From contig NC_087246.1 in NCBI RefSeq assembly GCF_037042905.1, positions 33,908,001 through 33,972,000 on the forward strand: DNA of 64,000 nucleotides, in the 5' to 3' direction. The DNA comes from Lytechinus pictus (taxonomy: Eukaryota > Echinodermata > Echinoidea > Temnopleuroida > Toxopneustidae). The notes beneath the pieces were generated by a model that saw only the letters and a list, made by a program, of their open reading frames with translations, was not told the DNA's origin and did not search any database. This document shows, piece by piece, positions 11,216 to 22,614 of this stretch. The stretch's first letter is position 1. Each line of letters begins with the position of its first letter. Both the position numbers and the translations under genes were made by a program.

Positions 11216-11265
11216 ATATAAGGAAACAGCTATGAAGTCATCTCGGTTGGACAGGACGTTCGGTA

Positions 11266-11420
11266 GACGGTGCCCAGTGTACGCGATGATGAACAGTGAT
11301 GGCTGGTATGGAGTACTGAGTACGCGATGCATGATGACAAGACAGAGTACTGAGTACGCGATGCACGATGGCAAGTACAGAGTACCGAGTATGCGATGCA
11401 TGACGAACAGTACAGGGTGT
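11266..11420. repeat. ~35-bp minisatellite
   Basis: AGTACTGAGTACGCGATGCA recurs with small changes about four times. The overlapping short ORFs on both strands in this stretch are products of the repeat and are not treated as genes. Confidence 0.65.
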
Positions 11421-11759
11421 GGCAGGCGTATCGGCAAGTGAAGACCGGCGAGCGAGATGAGTGTGGTGCAACTGAACTTGATTCATCCATCAAGACGTTC
11501 CTTATTCAGGATTGTCAATTGTTCTGCTGGATTGGTGACAATCCTTATTCACGGTATTTTAGACTTCCTTCTGCCGACTGCTGTAACTGTTGGCGACGTT
11601 CCTTATTCAGGATTGTCACTTGTCGAACCTCTCATTTCTGCTGCCGTCCAATATACTTTGTTTGAGCTTGCCCTCTCGATACTTCCAACGCCAGCCGATT
11701 TCGTCGTAGGGAAGGGGGGTCATATTCTTCCATGCACTATACAATAAAATCTACATCCA

Positions 11760-12696
11760 CATTCTCATTTCAATCGACTTCTCTGACTTAAAAACAGTCT
11801 ACACCATTTTCAGAGACACATCATAAAATAACATCTGAATATTAATCTTACAACTACATAAAAATATTCATCTCGTCATTCAGGCTTCAAGCCTAAAATT
11901 TCTATAAAGAACTTCGAAATTCCAGTTCTGGCAAATTTAATTAAAAATTCCTTTTTATAGAGAAAGGGGGATATTATGTAACCTTAAGAAGTTTAAAAGA
12001 AATATTCCTCTCACTATTCTTGCCAAGGTCAAACGCTTGGACTATCAACTGTAAGAATGGACTAAAGAACAAACTCAACTGTCTTGGGGTTCCCTCTGAA
12101 CAAATACTCTCTAAGATGCAAAGTGAAGAAATTTTCACCCCCTGCCCCTTTTATACCCCTAGCTATCGGCCCCTATCGCCTGACAAAAACTTGACTTGCC
12201 CGCTTACGTGATTGGCCAAAAGTTTGTGACGTCATCACCCACGAAATACAGACTGAACCATTTCCGGTAGGGAATAATCACTTCTAGTGACTAAAATAGG
12301 ATCAATTTATCATAATAGGGAAAAATAGAGCATCAAGATCCTCACTTCAAAGACATTTACAAGGTAAGTGACAATTTATCGAGAAAACTCGCTCCGTGCA
12401 TCGCCGTGCACGCCATTAACCTAACCTTGTCCCACGTACTAAATCCTATGTATTGCTGTGGTTCTAAGAATAGCACAATTCGCCTCTGTTACTATGCTCA
12501 TTGACTGCTGTAGTAAACACACTCAGCTGATTTTACTACGTTCATTCAAGATTCAAAACAAACAACAGCTGTGAGTGGTGGCATTGTATTAAAGTGAAAT
12601 TTTGAGAAGATTTTGTATAATTAATTCTGGCTGGAGGTAAGCACAGATCTAAATAGAAAATATTAAAAGAAAATTTTGAAAATTTTTTTGGGTATT
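11760..12696. other. Noncoding; part is probably LTR sequence
   Basis: No gene seen. If the LTR start inferred at 12703 is right, much of this stretch is the LTR on the minus strand, but I could not find its far end or a second LTR copy to set the boundary. Confidence 0.35.
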
Positions 12697-12716
12697 CTTC
12701 ACACTGCCCCCCTCTT
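12697..12716 (-). other. Polypurine tract and probable LTR start of a gypsy element
   Basis: On the minus strand a purine run with six G (AAGAGGGGGGCAG, 12716-12704) is followed directly by TGTGAAG, as expected for the plus-strand primer site of an LTR retroelement next to an LTR beginning TG. The short reading just before it (RWDSDLVRGG) resembles the C-terminal tail often found before a polypurine tract. It lies downstream of the finger ORF on the same strand. Confidence 0.5.
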
Positions 12717-13050
12717 ACTAAATCGCTGTCCCAGCGATTCAATTTAAAACACTTACTAGGCCCTATTCCAAAATATACAAACTTTAACAGATTCAATCGA
12801 ATTAATTTCTTGAAACATTCAGATCTAAGAATGGAATACACAGTATCAATACAATTAAAATCGTTTCATCACTTCTTCAACAAATCATCTTACACTTTCA
12901 TTCACATGTATATACAAGGTAATAAGATGATCGCATCAACTCGGCTTCATCAGTCTCTTCGCATGTCATAATAGTTGGCTAGTAATGATAGACCATTCGA
13001 TGTCAAAATATGCTTGTAGAAAATTTGTACTCAAATTGTCAAATTAAAAG

Positions 13051-13849
13051 CTACTTCTGTTCATCGAAATGGTATACTGTCTTCTTTTCTTCATGTACCC
13101 TCCTCTCCCCGTAGGCTGTTACATAAGTAGTTGTGTACACCTCCACTTTATTTACTTGTATGTATCCTATCCGTGGCTTTTTCACCTTCAAGGTTATATC
13201 CACGTCCTCCTCAGTGGTTACCCTGAGTTCTCTCTTATGTGACGTGGAGTCCTCAGCCACCCCCTGACTAGATTCTCCTTGATGCATGGGGTCCTCTTCC
13301 TCCTCCTCAGGTTCTTCATCCCCAGAGTCCCCTGACTCTTCCTCCGAGCTCTCCTCTTCCTCTGCATGGAGGTCAAGTGCGTCCCTATTGTCTTTTTCTG
13401 TTTCCCCTGACTGTTCTTCCGTCTTCCTCCTCCTCCACAGGTACTTCCTCGAGCTTCTTCTCCTTCCTGTCCTCCTGTACCTCATCTTTCTTCTTTTCCT
13501 TCCTGTCCTCTCCTTCACGCTTTCTTTCCTTCCTGTCATCTTTATCTTCCTTCCTTTCCTTGCTCTCCCTTTCTGTCTTCTTTTCTTCCTCCCACTTGTC
13601 CCTTCTCCTCTCTCCTTCACGCTTCCTCAGATGTCCCGTCGTCGCCGCAGTGTAGTTTATATACTTCGCCTCTTGTTTTCTACTATTGTGCATCCTCCCA
13701 AAATGCCTGGTCATCTCCGACCTCCCCTCTGTCTCATATGAGCAATACGTGCATCTGAGGGTCATGGTGGCCTCGTGCTCCTGCATGTGTTGCTGGTACT
13801 TGTACCCCTTGATACTCTTTTTACAAATGTGACAGTACAAATAAGGCAT
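13051..13849 (-). pseudogene. Terminal copy of C2H2-finger ORF with acidic tail (gypsy 3' ORF)
   Basis: The ORF begins at the methionine of MPYLYCHICKKS. Two fingers follow: CHIC with paired His in a QQHMQEH segment, and CTYC with a TRHFGRMH segment. Then comes a long Lys/Glu/Arg-rich tract to about residue 140. A one-base frame change near 13435 moves the reading into an acidic region (EEEESSEEESGDSGDEEPEE) and a C-terminus ending YHFDEQK. This is the only copy with the acidic end, so it best represents the original 3' gene. A pyrimidine tract with TAG or CAG precedes the start in the other copies but is shortened here. DNA or RNA binding is inferred from the fingers. The Lys/Glu tract is open in two frames, so its exact reading is uncertain. 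Confidence 0.65.
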
Positions 13850-13879
13850 AAGGTAGTTGTCATAAGTGCTTGTTAATCG

Positions 13880-14854
13880 TCAGACCTTATGAGCTTAATA
13901 TTTATATCTATTTGGCATCACCCTTTTCCTAGTAGGGTTTCTCCTTCCTGGATCAGACGTCAACCAATTTTTCAGTTTAGGACCAGTGTAGACTTTCAAG
14001 CGGTCAATGTGAATCACTTTGGGCTTACACCAGGGGTGTGAGCGTTCAGATTTTTTTTTTTTTCAGCTTATTTTTGGCCTTCCTCTGTACAAAAAGTATG
14101 GGAGCTCTTTCTATTTCAGACTTTTTCAACACTTCAGCTTTTTTCAGATCTTTTTATTTGTAACCACTCACACCCCTGGCTTACACGTATCTGATTGCTG
14201 TATGCGGTACACAACATCTGACAATCTTTCAATAACCATATATGGGCCACTCCATTTATACCGTCCATCAACTTTGGACACAACCTTCTTCTGCGCAGTA
14301 CTCCATGCAGCCAAACCCAATCACCCTCAGCAAATCTTCTTGGGAAAGTATTACGATCATAAGATATAGCCTGCTTTTCAGCAGCTAACTCAAGTTTCTC
14401 TCTAGCCATTTCATGTGCATCTCTAATTCTATCTCGAAGTTGCTCGGAATAATCCATTTCTCTCTTTCTTCCTGTCCTCCTGTACCTCATCTTTCTTCTT
14501 TTCCTTCCTGTCCTCTCTTTAACGCTTTCTTTCCTTCCTGTCATCTTTATCTTCCTTCCTTTCCTTGCTCTCCCTTTCTGTCTTCTTTTCTTCCTCCCAC
14601 TTGTGCCTTCTCCTCTCTCCTTCATGCTTCCTCAGATGCCCCGTCGTCGCCGCAGTGTAGTTGATATACTTCGCCTCTTGTTTTCTACTATTGTGCATCC
14701 TCCCGAAATGCCTGGTCATCTCCGACCTCCCCTCTGTCTCATATGAGCAATATGTGCATCTGAGGGTCATGGTGGCCTCGTGCTCCTGCATGTGTTGCTG
14801 GTACTTGTACCCCTTGATACTCTTTTTACAAATGTGACAGTACAAATGAGACAT
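13880..14854 (-). pseudogene. Array unit b: finger ORF then integrase C-terminus, with a MITE
   Basis: The finger ORF starts at 14854 (MSHLYCHICKK) and ends at a premature stop near 14519, where a Glu codon present in the other copies reads TAA. The integrase part (about 14480-14187), with YSEQLRDRIRDAHEMARE and FAEGDWVWLHG, lies in a different frame, so no fusion protein is made. The GPY/F core has degraded to MDGINGVAHIW. A 148-bp MITE (14031-14178) interrupts the last part before the IHIDRLKAY-type tail. The unit is ~1.0 kb from ZF start to ZF start. Confidence 0.75.
14031..14178. mobile_element. 148-bp hAT-type MITE, copy 1
   Basis: The termini are CAGGGGTGTGAG and CTCACACCCCTG, with a T-rich interior. 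The 8-bp target-site duplication GCTTACAC is intact on both sides (14023-14030 and 14179-14186). It sits at the same point of the array unit as the copies at 15935 and 33563. Confidence 0.9.
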
Positions 14855-14899
14855 CTGCAGTGAAGAAAAGAAAACACAGGTAGTTGTAATAAGTGCAGG

Positions 14900-15725
14900 T
14901 TAACCGTTAGACCTTATGAGCTTAATCTTTGTATCTTTTTGGCATCACCCTTTTCCTAGCAGGGTTTCTCCTTCCTGGATTAGACATCAACCAATTTTTC
15001 AGTTCAGGACCAGTGTAGGCTTTCAAGCGGTCAATGTGAATCACTTTGGGCTTACACGTAGCTGATTGCTGTATGCGGTACATAACATCTGACTATCTAT
15101 CAATAAACATATATGGCCCACTCCATTTATACTGTACATCAACTTTGGACACACCCTTCTTCTGCGCTGTACTCCATGCAGCCAAACCCAATCACCCTCA
15201 GCAAATCTTCTTGGGAAAGTATTACGATCATAAGATATAGCCTGCTTTTCAGCAGCTAACTCAAGTTTCTCTCTAGCCATTTCATGTGCATCTCTAATTC
15301 TATCTCGAAGTTGCTCGGAATAATCCATTTCTCTCTTTCTTCCTGTCCTCCTGTACCTCATCTTTCTTCTTTTCCTTCCTGTCCTCTCCTTCACGCTTTC
15401 TTTCCTTCCTGTCATCTTTATCTTCTTTCCTTTCCTTGCTCTCCCTTTCTGTCTTCTTTTCTTCCTCCCACTTGTCCCTTCTCCTCTCTCCTTCACGCTT
15501 CCTCAGATGTCCCGTCGTCGCTGCAGTGTAGTTTATATACTTCGCCTCTTGTTTTCTACTATTGTGCATCCTCCCGAAATGCCTGGTCATCTCCGACCTC
15601 CCCTCTGTCTCATATGAGCAATATGTGCATCTGAGGGTCATGGTGGCCTCGTGCTCCTGCATGTGTTGCTGGTACTTGTACCCCTTGAAACTCTTTTTAC
15701 AAATGTGACAGTACAAATAAGGCAA
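14900..15725 (-). pseudogene. Array unit c: finger ORF then integrase C-terminus, no MITE
   Basis: The finger region begins at a TTG where the other copies have ATG, because two extra bases (ATTTGCC for ATGCC) destroy the start codon. The fingers and Lys/Glu tract are open to about 15300. The integrase section (about 15345-15041: YSEQLRDRIRDAHEMA, then AEGDWVWLHGVQRRRRVCPK) lies in another frame. Where units b and d carry the MITE, this unit has plain GCTTACACGTAGCTGATT, an empty-site form. The acceptor-like TTTTCTTTTCTTCACTGCAG precedes the finger start. Confidence 0.75.
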
Positions 15726-15779
15726 ATCTGCAGTGAAGAAAAGAAAACACAGGTAGTTGTAATAAATAGATGCAGGTTA

Positions 15780-16752
15780 ACCGTTAGTCCTTATGAGCTT
15801 AATCTTTATATCTATTTGGCATCACCCTTTTCCTAGCAGGGTTTCTCCTTCCTTGATTAGACATCAACCAAATTTTCAGTATAGGACCAGTGTAGGCTTT
15901 CAAGCGGTCAATGTGAATCACTTTGGGCTTACACCAGGGGTGTGAGGGTTCAGATTTTTTTTTTTTTTCAGCTTATTTTTGGCCTTCCTCTGTACAAAAA
16001 GTATGGGAGCTCTTTCTATTTCAGACTTTTTCAACACTTCAGCTTTTTTCAGATCTTTTTATTTGTAACCACTCACACCCCTGGCTTACACGTATCTGAT
16101 TGCTGTATGCGGTACACAACATCTGACTATCTATCATTAAACATATATGGGCCACTCCATTTATACCGTCCATCAACTGTGGACACACCCTTCTTCTGCG
16201 CTGTACTCCATGCAGCCAAACCCAATCACCCTCAGCAAATCTTCTTGGGAAAGTATTACGATCATAAGATAAAGCCTGCTTTTCAGCAGCTAACTCAAGT
16301 TTCTCTCTAGCCATTTCATGTGCATCTCTAATTCTATCTCGAAGTTGCTCAGAAATAATCCGTTTCTTTCTTCCTGTCCTTCTCCTCTACCTCCTCTTTC
16401 TTCTTTTCCTTCCTGTCCTCTCCTTCACGCTTTCTTTCCTTCCTGTCATCTTTATCTTCCTTCCTTTCCTTGCTCTCCCTTTCTGTCTTCTTTTCTTCCT
16501 CCCACTTATCCCTTCTCTCTCCTTCACGCTTCCTCAGATGTCCCGTCGTTGCTGCAGTGTAGTTTATATACTTCGCCTCTTGTTTTCTACTATTGTGCAT
16601 CCTCCCAAAATGCCTGGTCATCTTCGACCTCCCCTCTGTCTCATATGAGCAATATGTGCATCTGAGGGTCATGGTGGCCTCGTGCTCCTGCATGTGTTGC
16701 TGGTACTTTGTACCCCTTGATACTCTTTTTACAAATGTGACAGTACAAATAA
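15780..16752 (-). pseudogene. Array unit d: finger ORF cut at its start by the 13.9-kb element
   Basis: The 13.9-kb transposon sits within the first codons (TTATTTGTA) of this finger ORF; the missing start lies at 30698-30705 beyond the element. The fingers have an extra base near 16709 that shifts the frame between the His pair and the second finger. The Lys/Glu tract and integrase part (about 16360-16084) follow in a different frame. The same-site MITE is present (15935-16083). Confidence 0.75.
15935..16083. mobile_element. 149-bp hAT-type MITE, copy 2
   Basis: It has the same termini, insertion site and GCTTACAC duplication (15927-15934 and 16084-16091) as copy 1, so it was most likely duplicated with the array unit and not inserted independently. 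Confidence 0.9.
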
Positions 16753-16801
16753 GGTAGAGACTATATTGGCGTCGATCCGGCAGGTCATTAATATTCATGA
16801 G
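16753..16801 (+). repeat. Left terminal inverted repeat of the 13.9-kb element
   Basis: It is identical over 49 bp to the reverse complement of 30640-30688. It contains GGCGTCGATCCGGCAG followed by GTCATTAATATTCATGAG. Confidence 0.95.
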
Positions 16802-16951
16802 CTTGGAGATCTCGTTCGACCGCTGACGTTGCTCATTAATATTAATATTACGGTAACACATTGGGAATCGCGGGTGCGCCTCACCGCTTTACTGTATGTC
16901 GAGTGCAGTAACAAAATATTTTCAATCCCCATTTATATCAATGTGCATAAA

Positions 16952-18070
16952 ATAGGCGTCGATTCAGCATCTTTGGCGCTAATCCGGCAGTTTTTATGAA
17001 ATAAACCAAAATAATGACAATGAACCCAAATCAATGTGTTGGTTTGTCCAACTTGATGGAGCAGACAGCATATGGAGCTAGTAAAGCAGAAATCATTAGA
17101 GGAAAACGATTCACAACTTGTGTATTTTCAATATTCCCCATTTATATCAATGTACATAAAATAGGCGTCGATTCAGCATCTTTGGCGCTAATCCGGCAGT
17201 TTTTATGTAATAAACCAAAATAATGACAATGAACCCAAATCAAAGTGTTGGTTTGTCCAACTTGATGGAACAGACAGCACGGAGCTAGTAAAGTAGAAAT
17301 CATTAGAAGAAAAAGATTCACAACTTGTTTTTTTTCAATTCCCCATTAATATCAATGTGCATAAAATAGGCGTCGATTCAGCATCTTTGGCGCTAATCCG
17401 GCAGTTTTTATGAAATAAACCAAAATAATGACAATGAACCCAAATCAATGTGTTGGTTTGTCCAACTTGATGGAGCAGACAGCATATGGAGCTAGTAAAG
17501 TAGAAATCATTAGAGGAAAACGATTCACAACTTGTGTATTTTCAATATTCCCCATTTATATCAATGTACATAAAATAGGCGTCGATTCAGCATCTTTGGC
17601 GCTAATCCGGCAGTTTTTATGGAATAAACCAAAATGATGACAATGAACCCAAATCAATGTGTTGGTTTGTCCAACTTGATGGATAAGACAGCATGGAGCT
17701 AGTAAAGTAGAACTCATTAGAGGAAAAAGATTCACAACTTGTATAATTTCAATCCCCATTTATATCAATGTGCATAAAATAGGCGTCGATTCAGCATCTT
17801 TGGCGCTAATCCGGCAGTTTTTATGTAATAAACCAAAATAATGACAATGAACCCAAATCAATGTGTTGGTTTGTCCAACTTGATGGAACAGACAGCACGG
17901 AGCTAGTAAAGTAGAACTCATTAGAGGAAAAAGATTCACAACTTGTATAATTTCAATCCCCATTTATATCAATGTGCATAAAATAGGCGTCGATTCAGCA
18001 TCTTTGGCGCTAATCCGGCAGTTTTTATGTAATTAACCAAAATAATGACAATGAACCCAATTCAAAGTGA
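16952..18070. repeat. Subterminal 204-210-bp tandem array echoing the TIR motif
   Basis: Units begin with ATAGGCGTCGATTCAGC at about 16952, 17161, 17365, 17575, 17779 and 17983; the last is cut short. Each unit contains two degenerate versions of the terminal motif GGCGTCGATCCGGCAG, namely GGCGTCGATTCAGCA and GGCGCTAATCCGGCAG, spaced about 20 bases apart. Short ORFs of 64-69 codons recur with the period but show no protein family and are taken as by-products. Confidence 0.9.
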
Positions 18071-18175
18071 TTGCAAATTAACAAGGTTAACATTTTTCTT
18101 TTCTCAAAATATCACAACCCCTACAAGGAAAAAATCAAATCCAACAGACATTTTCCCGCAAAATAACAACGTCAT

Positions 18176-18659
18176 ACCCGGGGAAGGGGGGGGGTTGGGG
18201 CCCGTTACATTGACGAGTGGATACCATGCGCGACCAAAATACACGTAAAAAGGATGTCTTTTTCAAGATACGTGACGTGATAAGGGTGTAAAAAACACTA
18301 AAATAATGAAAAAAGGGTATCTATCTCGTTAGGAAAGTTACGTCGTGTTTAGGGTCAAATTTGCGGGGATGATAAAAATTAAAATGTTTCATAAAAGATG
18401 TCCTTTTCCCCAAAACATTATGTGTTTAGAGTCCGATTTGCTCGAGGTGTGGGGCCGGTGTGTAAAGGTAAAACCGACCACCGAATAAAATATCGCTGTA
18501 CTTGTTATTAAGGGGTTCATTTCAGGGATTACTTCCCAAGAGTATCGTTTTATTTCCAATAATTGTTTAGGGTAGGGTTTCACACGTCAATACTTGTTAA
18601 GGGGTGCATTTTCAGAATGGTATCCACTCGTCAATGGAAGTGCCCCCCCCCCCCCCCGG
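18176..18659. mobile_element. ~484-bp MITE with G/C-run termini
   Basis: ACGTCAT lies on both sides (18169-18175 and 18660-18666). Inside, both ends have a G- or C-rich run and then ATTGACGAGTGGATACCAT in inverted orientation. No coding capacity. It is nested in the 13.9-kb element. Confidence 0.8.
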
Positions 18660-18814
18660 ACGTCATTCCATTTGAAGACGAGGGAGGAGGGGGACAGCCA
18701 GGAGTTGAGGACGGCGAAGAAATAGAAGAGGGAGAAAAGAAATCTTAACTAGAAGGGGAAAAATAGAATGAAAGAGAAAGAAAAATAATAAGGAATGAGA
18801 GGAAGGAGAAAGAA

Positions 18815-19403
18815 ACAAGTGGAATGCCTCTGGCCGTCTCACCTGCATCACGCGATTCAATATAGCAGCAGTGCTGATTTTGAAAACTACTATAACTCGC
18901 ACAAGATGTTCAGTGATACTTGGCTACTCTTATTTCCTCGTTTTATAAACTAGACTAATACACTTATAGAGATATGATGGTAATTCAACAAATACCCCCA
19001 ATTTGTCCAAAGTTCATTGACCCTAAATGACCTTTGACCTTGATCATGTGACCTGAAACTTGCACAGGATGTTCAGTAATACTTGATTACTATTATGTCC
19101 AAGTTTCATGAATCAGATCCATAAACTTTTAAAGTTATGATGGTAATTCAACAGATATCCCCAATTCGGCCAAAGTTCATTGACCCTAAATGACCTTTGA
19201 CCTTGGTCATGTGACGTGAAACTCATGCAGGATGTTCAGTGATACTTGATTAACCTCATGTATAAGTTTCATGAACTAGGTCCATATACTTTCTAAGTTA
19301 TGCTGTCATTTCAAAAACTTAACCTCGGGTTAAGATTTGGTGTTGAAGCCGCCGTCGCCGGAAAAGCGGCGCCTATAGTCTCACTCTGCTATGCAGGTGA
19401 GAC
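18815..19403 (-). repeat. Satellite-bearing repeat, opposite orientation to 6.2-7.3 kb
   Basis: It holds about three units of the ~163-bp AGGTCA satellite in reverse (TGACCTTTGACCTTG motifs near 19030 and 19200). On the left is the 18815-18895 flank shared with 7255-7335. The right end has GTCTCAC, a short loop and GGTGAGAC, able to form a hairpin, and GTCTCACCTGCAT near 18836 mirrors ATGCAGGTGAGAC at 19391-19403. Confidence 0.7.
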
Positions 19404-22400
19404 AATAAAAAGGAAACGAAAACATGTGGAGATGATAATTAATTTGAAGCTAACACTGCAGTGCTAAATGTGAACAAAATAACTTGGTCCAAAACACATC
19501 ACATAAACTCACAATACCATATCACATATTCATCTACCACTACAGGATGCATACCACTGAGACACGGGGGGGGGGGGGGGGGGGGGGACAATTTGAGTTT
19601 ATCAACATTTGAAAACACAGAACACAATGAAAACATATATTGTATTTACACACCTGAAACAGTGATTCAACATCATGTTTCATTTATTCATTTCATTCTT
19701 CAGCATCTTGAGAGTTTAACATAATTTATCTTATAATCACTTGCATCTTCATGAAAAATGAGAGAATATTTTAGCTCAGTTTTCACACATATTTCTCTAA
19801 GGGTAAATAATGTCTAATTTACACTGCTCTTTGTACAGTCTCCCACCCTGACAGTTGCCTGCACGACAATGCTGGTGATTCACACTTTGATAGGTTGGAG
19901 ATGATTGTGTATAAATGATAGTACATAGAATTTTGATCTCTGTTTTTTTATCGCTGTCAAATTAGTTAAATATCAAACTTGGCAATTGGTCCCCACTAAC
20001 CCATTGAATTCAACCTAGAAAGAAGAAATTTCACAGCAGTTTAGTCAAATACATTTGTACTAGTAAAAATGTCTTTATCATCTAAAATTTTGTAGGATTT
20101 ACCATAACTGTACACTATCCTCAACAGTTGGATCCTTATCATCTGATTTGTACATGTACAAGCAATGGGTCCACCATGTTTACACATTTGGTAGTATTTC
20201 TATTGTATACCCAGTGGTCACTTTGAGGGAATGTATGGTAAGAGTACAAAAGCTTTCATCTACTGGGTGGGCGTTTCATAAGGCTGTTCAAAAGATACAA
20301 TTGACTTTACAAATGACAGTGAAAGCTCTTGTGCAACCAGTATGATAAATGAGAATAATAGTACCAAAGAAAATACCCCCAGTTGTTCTTAAAGTAATTT
20401 GTAACTTACCAATAGTTTTGTGAGCCTCCCCGTCCATATTTCTCTCCTGGGCATGGAGTAGCAAATTAAAGTGCTCAATCATTTATTTATGACACCGCCA
20501 CACTGGTGTTAATGCGGATTAAGCATTTGTAAGTAATACTTTCCCCTTAAATTGATCAAATTTGTGTTACCATGGCAAGCGATAAAAAATCTTAAAAGAC
20601 CCACTCATTAATACTGTAAGTTGGAAAAATCATCACTTATACATTTTCAAGTTTCTTCATATTATATCCGTGTAATGCTTTACTTTCATCATAATTATTC
20701 TTCTTTCCTTTATTTGCTGCTACAGATATTCTTACAGAATCAAGAACGTGTGATTTTAAACTCGTCCAACATTTTCTTATCACATGTTTACATTTAATAA
20801 ATTACAAGCCAATCTGAAAGACTACTGGAATGACTATTTTTATTATGTGTTTTAGTTCTACAGTATTCACTCAGTGAAATGAATGTGTGGCTACACAGCA
20901 AATAAAGAAATCAGATAACGTACATTTTACTTCAAATTATGCCAGAAAATGTAGTATTCATATTAATCACATGATGGAAAAATCCTACAAAGTTAACAGA
21001 CATGTTTTAACTGGAATTATTTCAGAATAAGAAGAGCTTCATTGACACTAAAGATAAAACAATTTTGCAGTTTATTGACCACTTTACCAATTTGAGATTC
21101 CCATCACACTTTTCAAACATTTAAACTTTGTCATTATTCATGAAATTTTGTTAAAATTTTCAATAATCTGTTTCTCTGATTTTTTTGGTTTCCTTCAAAG
21201 TAATTTACAAGGGTTGGATTGCCCTTTAAACAATAATTCACTCGCCCTCTACCTTTAACCTCATATGATCAGAACTGTAGCCAAAGGTCAATAAAAATGC
21301 CTTCACTCATTCTTAAGCATTACTACATTAATGCAATATTTGACCAAAGTGTAATGGAATCTATTCATACCATCATTCTCCAAGTAATCATGGAAAGAAT
21401 AAGTGGGACAAACAGATGGACTGACAAACAAAATGCCCCCAGCAGGCCATCGCCTTTGTTGGCCGACGCATACAACATACTAGATTACATCATAAATTGT
21501 CTTAAAGAAGACCTTAACAGCGTAATTTCAAGGATTTAGAACAGTGCTCCAAAATTGGTATACCTATAAATAGTATATGGAAGCAAAGCCATGGCCTGTA
21601 TTAAAGATCATTCAATTTAGTTTATGAGAAAAATGTATTGTAACCAAATTCTCTCCAAGATAATCTGAACTCATCTTGGAGGCGTTTCACAAAGAGTGTT
21701 GGACTAAAATTGGTACTTGAATTCCCATTTGCATGTACAATATAACGCATCAGCTCATTGGTCAGATTATGCACAGGGTGAGTGTGCTACCAAGTATCCA
21801 TCAATGACACAAAGCGTTAAACAACATGTGCACGTTTGCGTCTAAGTTTGACTTTCAGTCACACTTAAATCTTTGTGTAACACCACTCTGGTGATATATG
21901 AATTACACAAACGTTTTCATTAAAAAATCAAATCTCCAGGATTGTTAAGACATCGCCATTAATTTTGAGGGTAAATAAAGAGCATTTTCTGGAAATAAAA
22001 AGCTCCATAATTCATTCAATTGTGCTCAAAATCATAAATAGAATTGTTTGCTTCACAATATGCATGGATGTCAAGGCATATAATTAAAAAAATGGAAATG
22101 TCATTATAGGTTTATAGATGCATTCTGTCTGTTCTGTTCGTATCACAATGAATCCATTTGCGATACATTTACATGCATTCATTGGAAACTGGAGTGGATT
22201 GGTCATTAGTACTTTTTCTTCACCTATATCATGAAAAGCAATGTCTCTGAGCACGACATTTAGGTAATTCTAACCAAACCAACATATTTCTCATTATTAT
22301 GAAGCAGTAATAGGCTAATGAAGAAAAAGATTGAAATTACTTCCATGCGATGTGTATCAAACTAAATAATTACGGAGGGTTGACCAAAATGGCCTCTCAT

Positions 22401-22614
22401 CCTGTGTATATCATAATCGTATAAATGTCATATCCGTGGCTAAAACCTTACAGGTATATAGCATAGTAAACAAAGTGTTGGCTGAGTTACAACCCCCTTA
22501 TCATGGACAAACAAATGACATAAAAGAAAGTAAATTATATCCATGCAATATGCAGGGAAATAATTAATTACAGGGGGTTAACCAGAATGGCCTCTCGTCC
22601 TGTTTAATGTCACT
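19404..22614. other. Noncoding interior of the 13.9-kb element
   Basis: No gene seen. It includes a G23 run (19566-19588), an imperfect direct duplication (about 22340-22420 and 22533-22612, sharing a GGTT(A/G)ACCA(G/A)AATGGCCTCTC core) and a possible small MITE at about 21681-21890 whose ends contain GGCGTTTCACAAAG-like sequence. This lies downstream of the element's gene. Confidence 0.5.

Noticed and set aside
11189-11493. Overlapping ORFs on both strands
   Set aside because: They arise from the 35-bp minisatellite and show no domain.
13286-16665. Long plus-strand Ser/Leu/Phe-rich frames across the array, also at 30965-33264 and 52640-53849
   Set aside because: They are the antisense of the Lys/Glu-rich tract and finger ORF; the minus strand has fingers and integrase motifs.
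16952-18070. CRISPR-like array
   Set aside because: Long units without short constant spacers, in a eukaryotic transposon; it is an ordinary subterminal tandem repeat.
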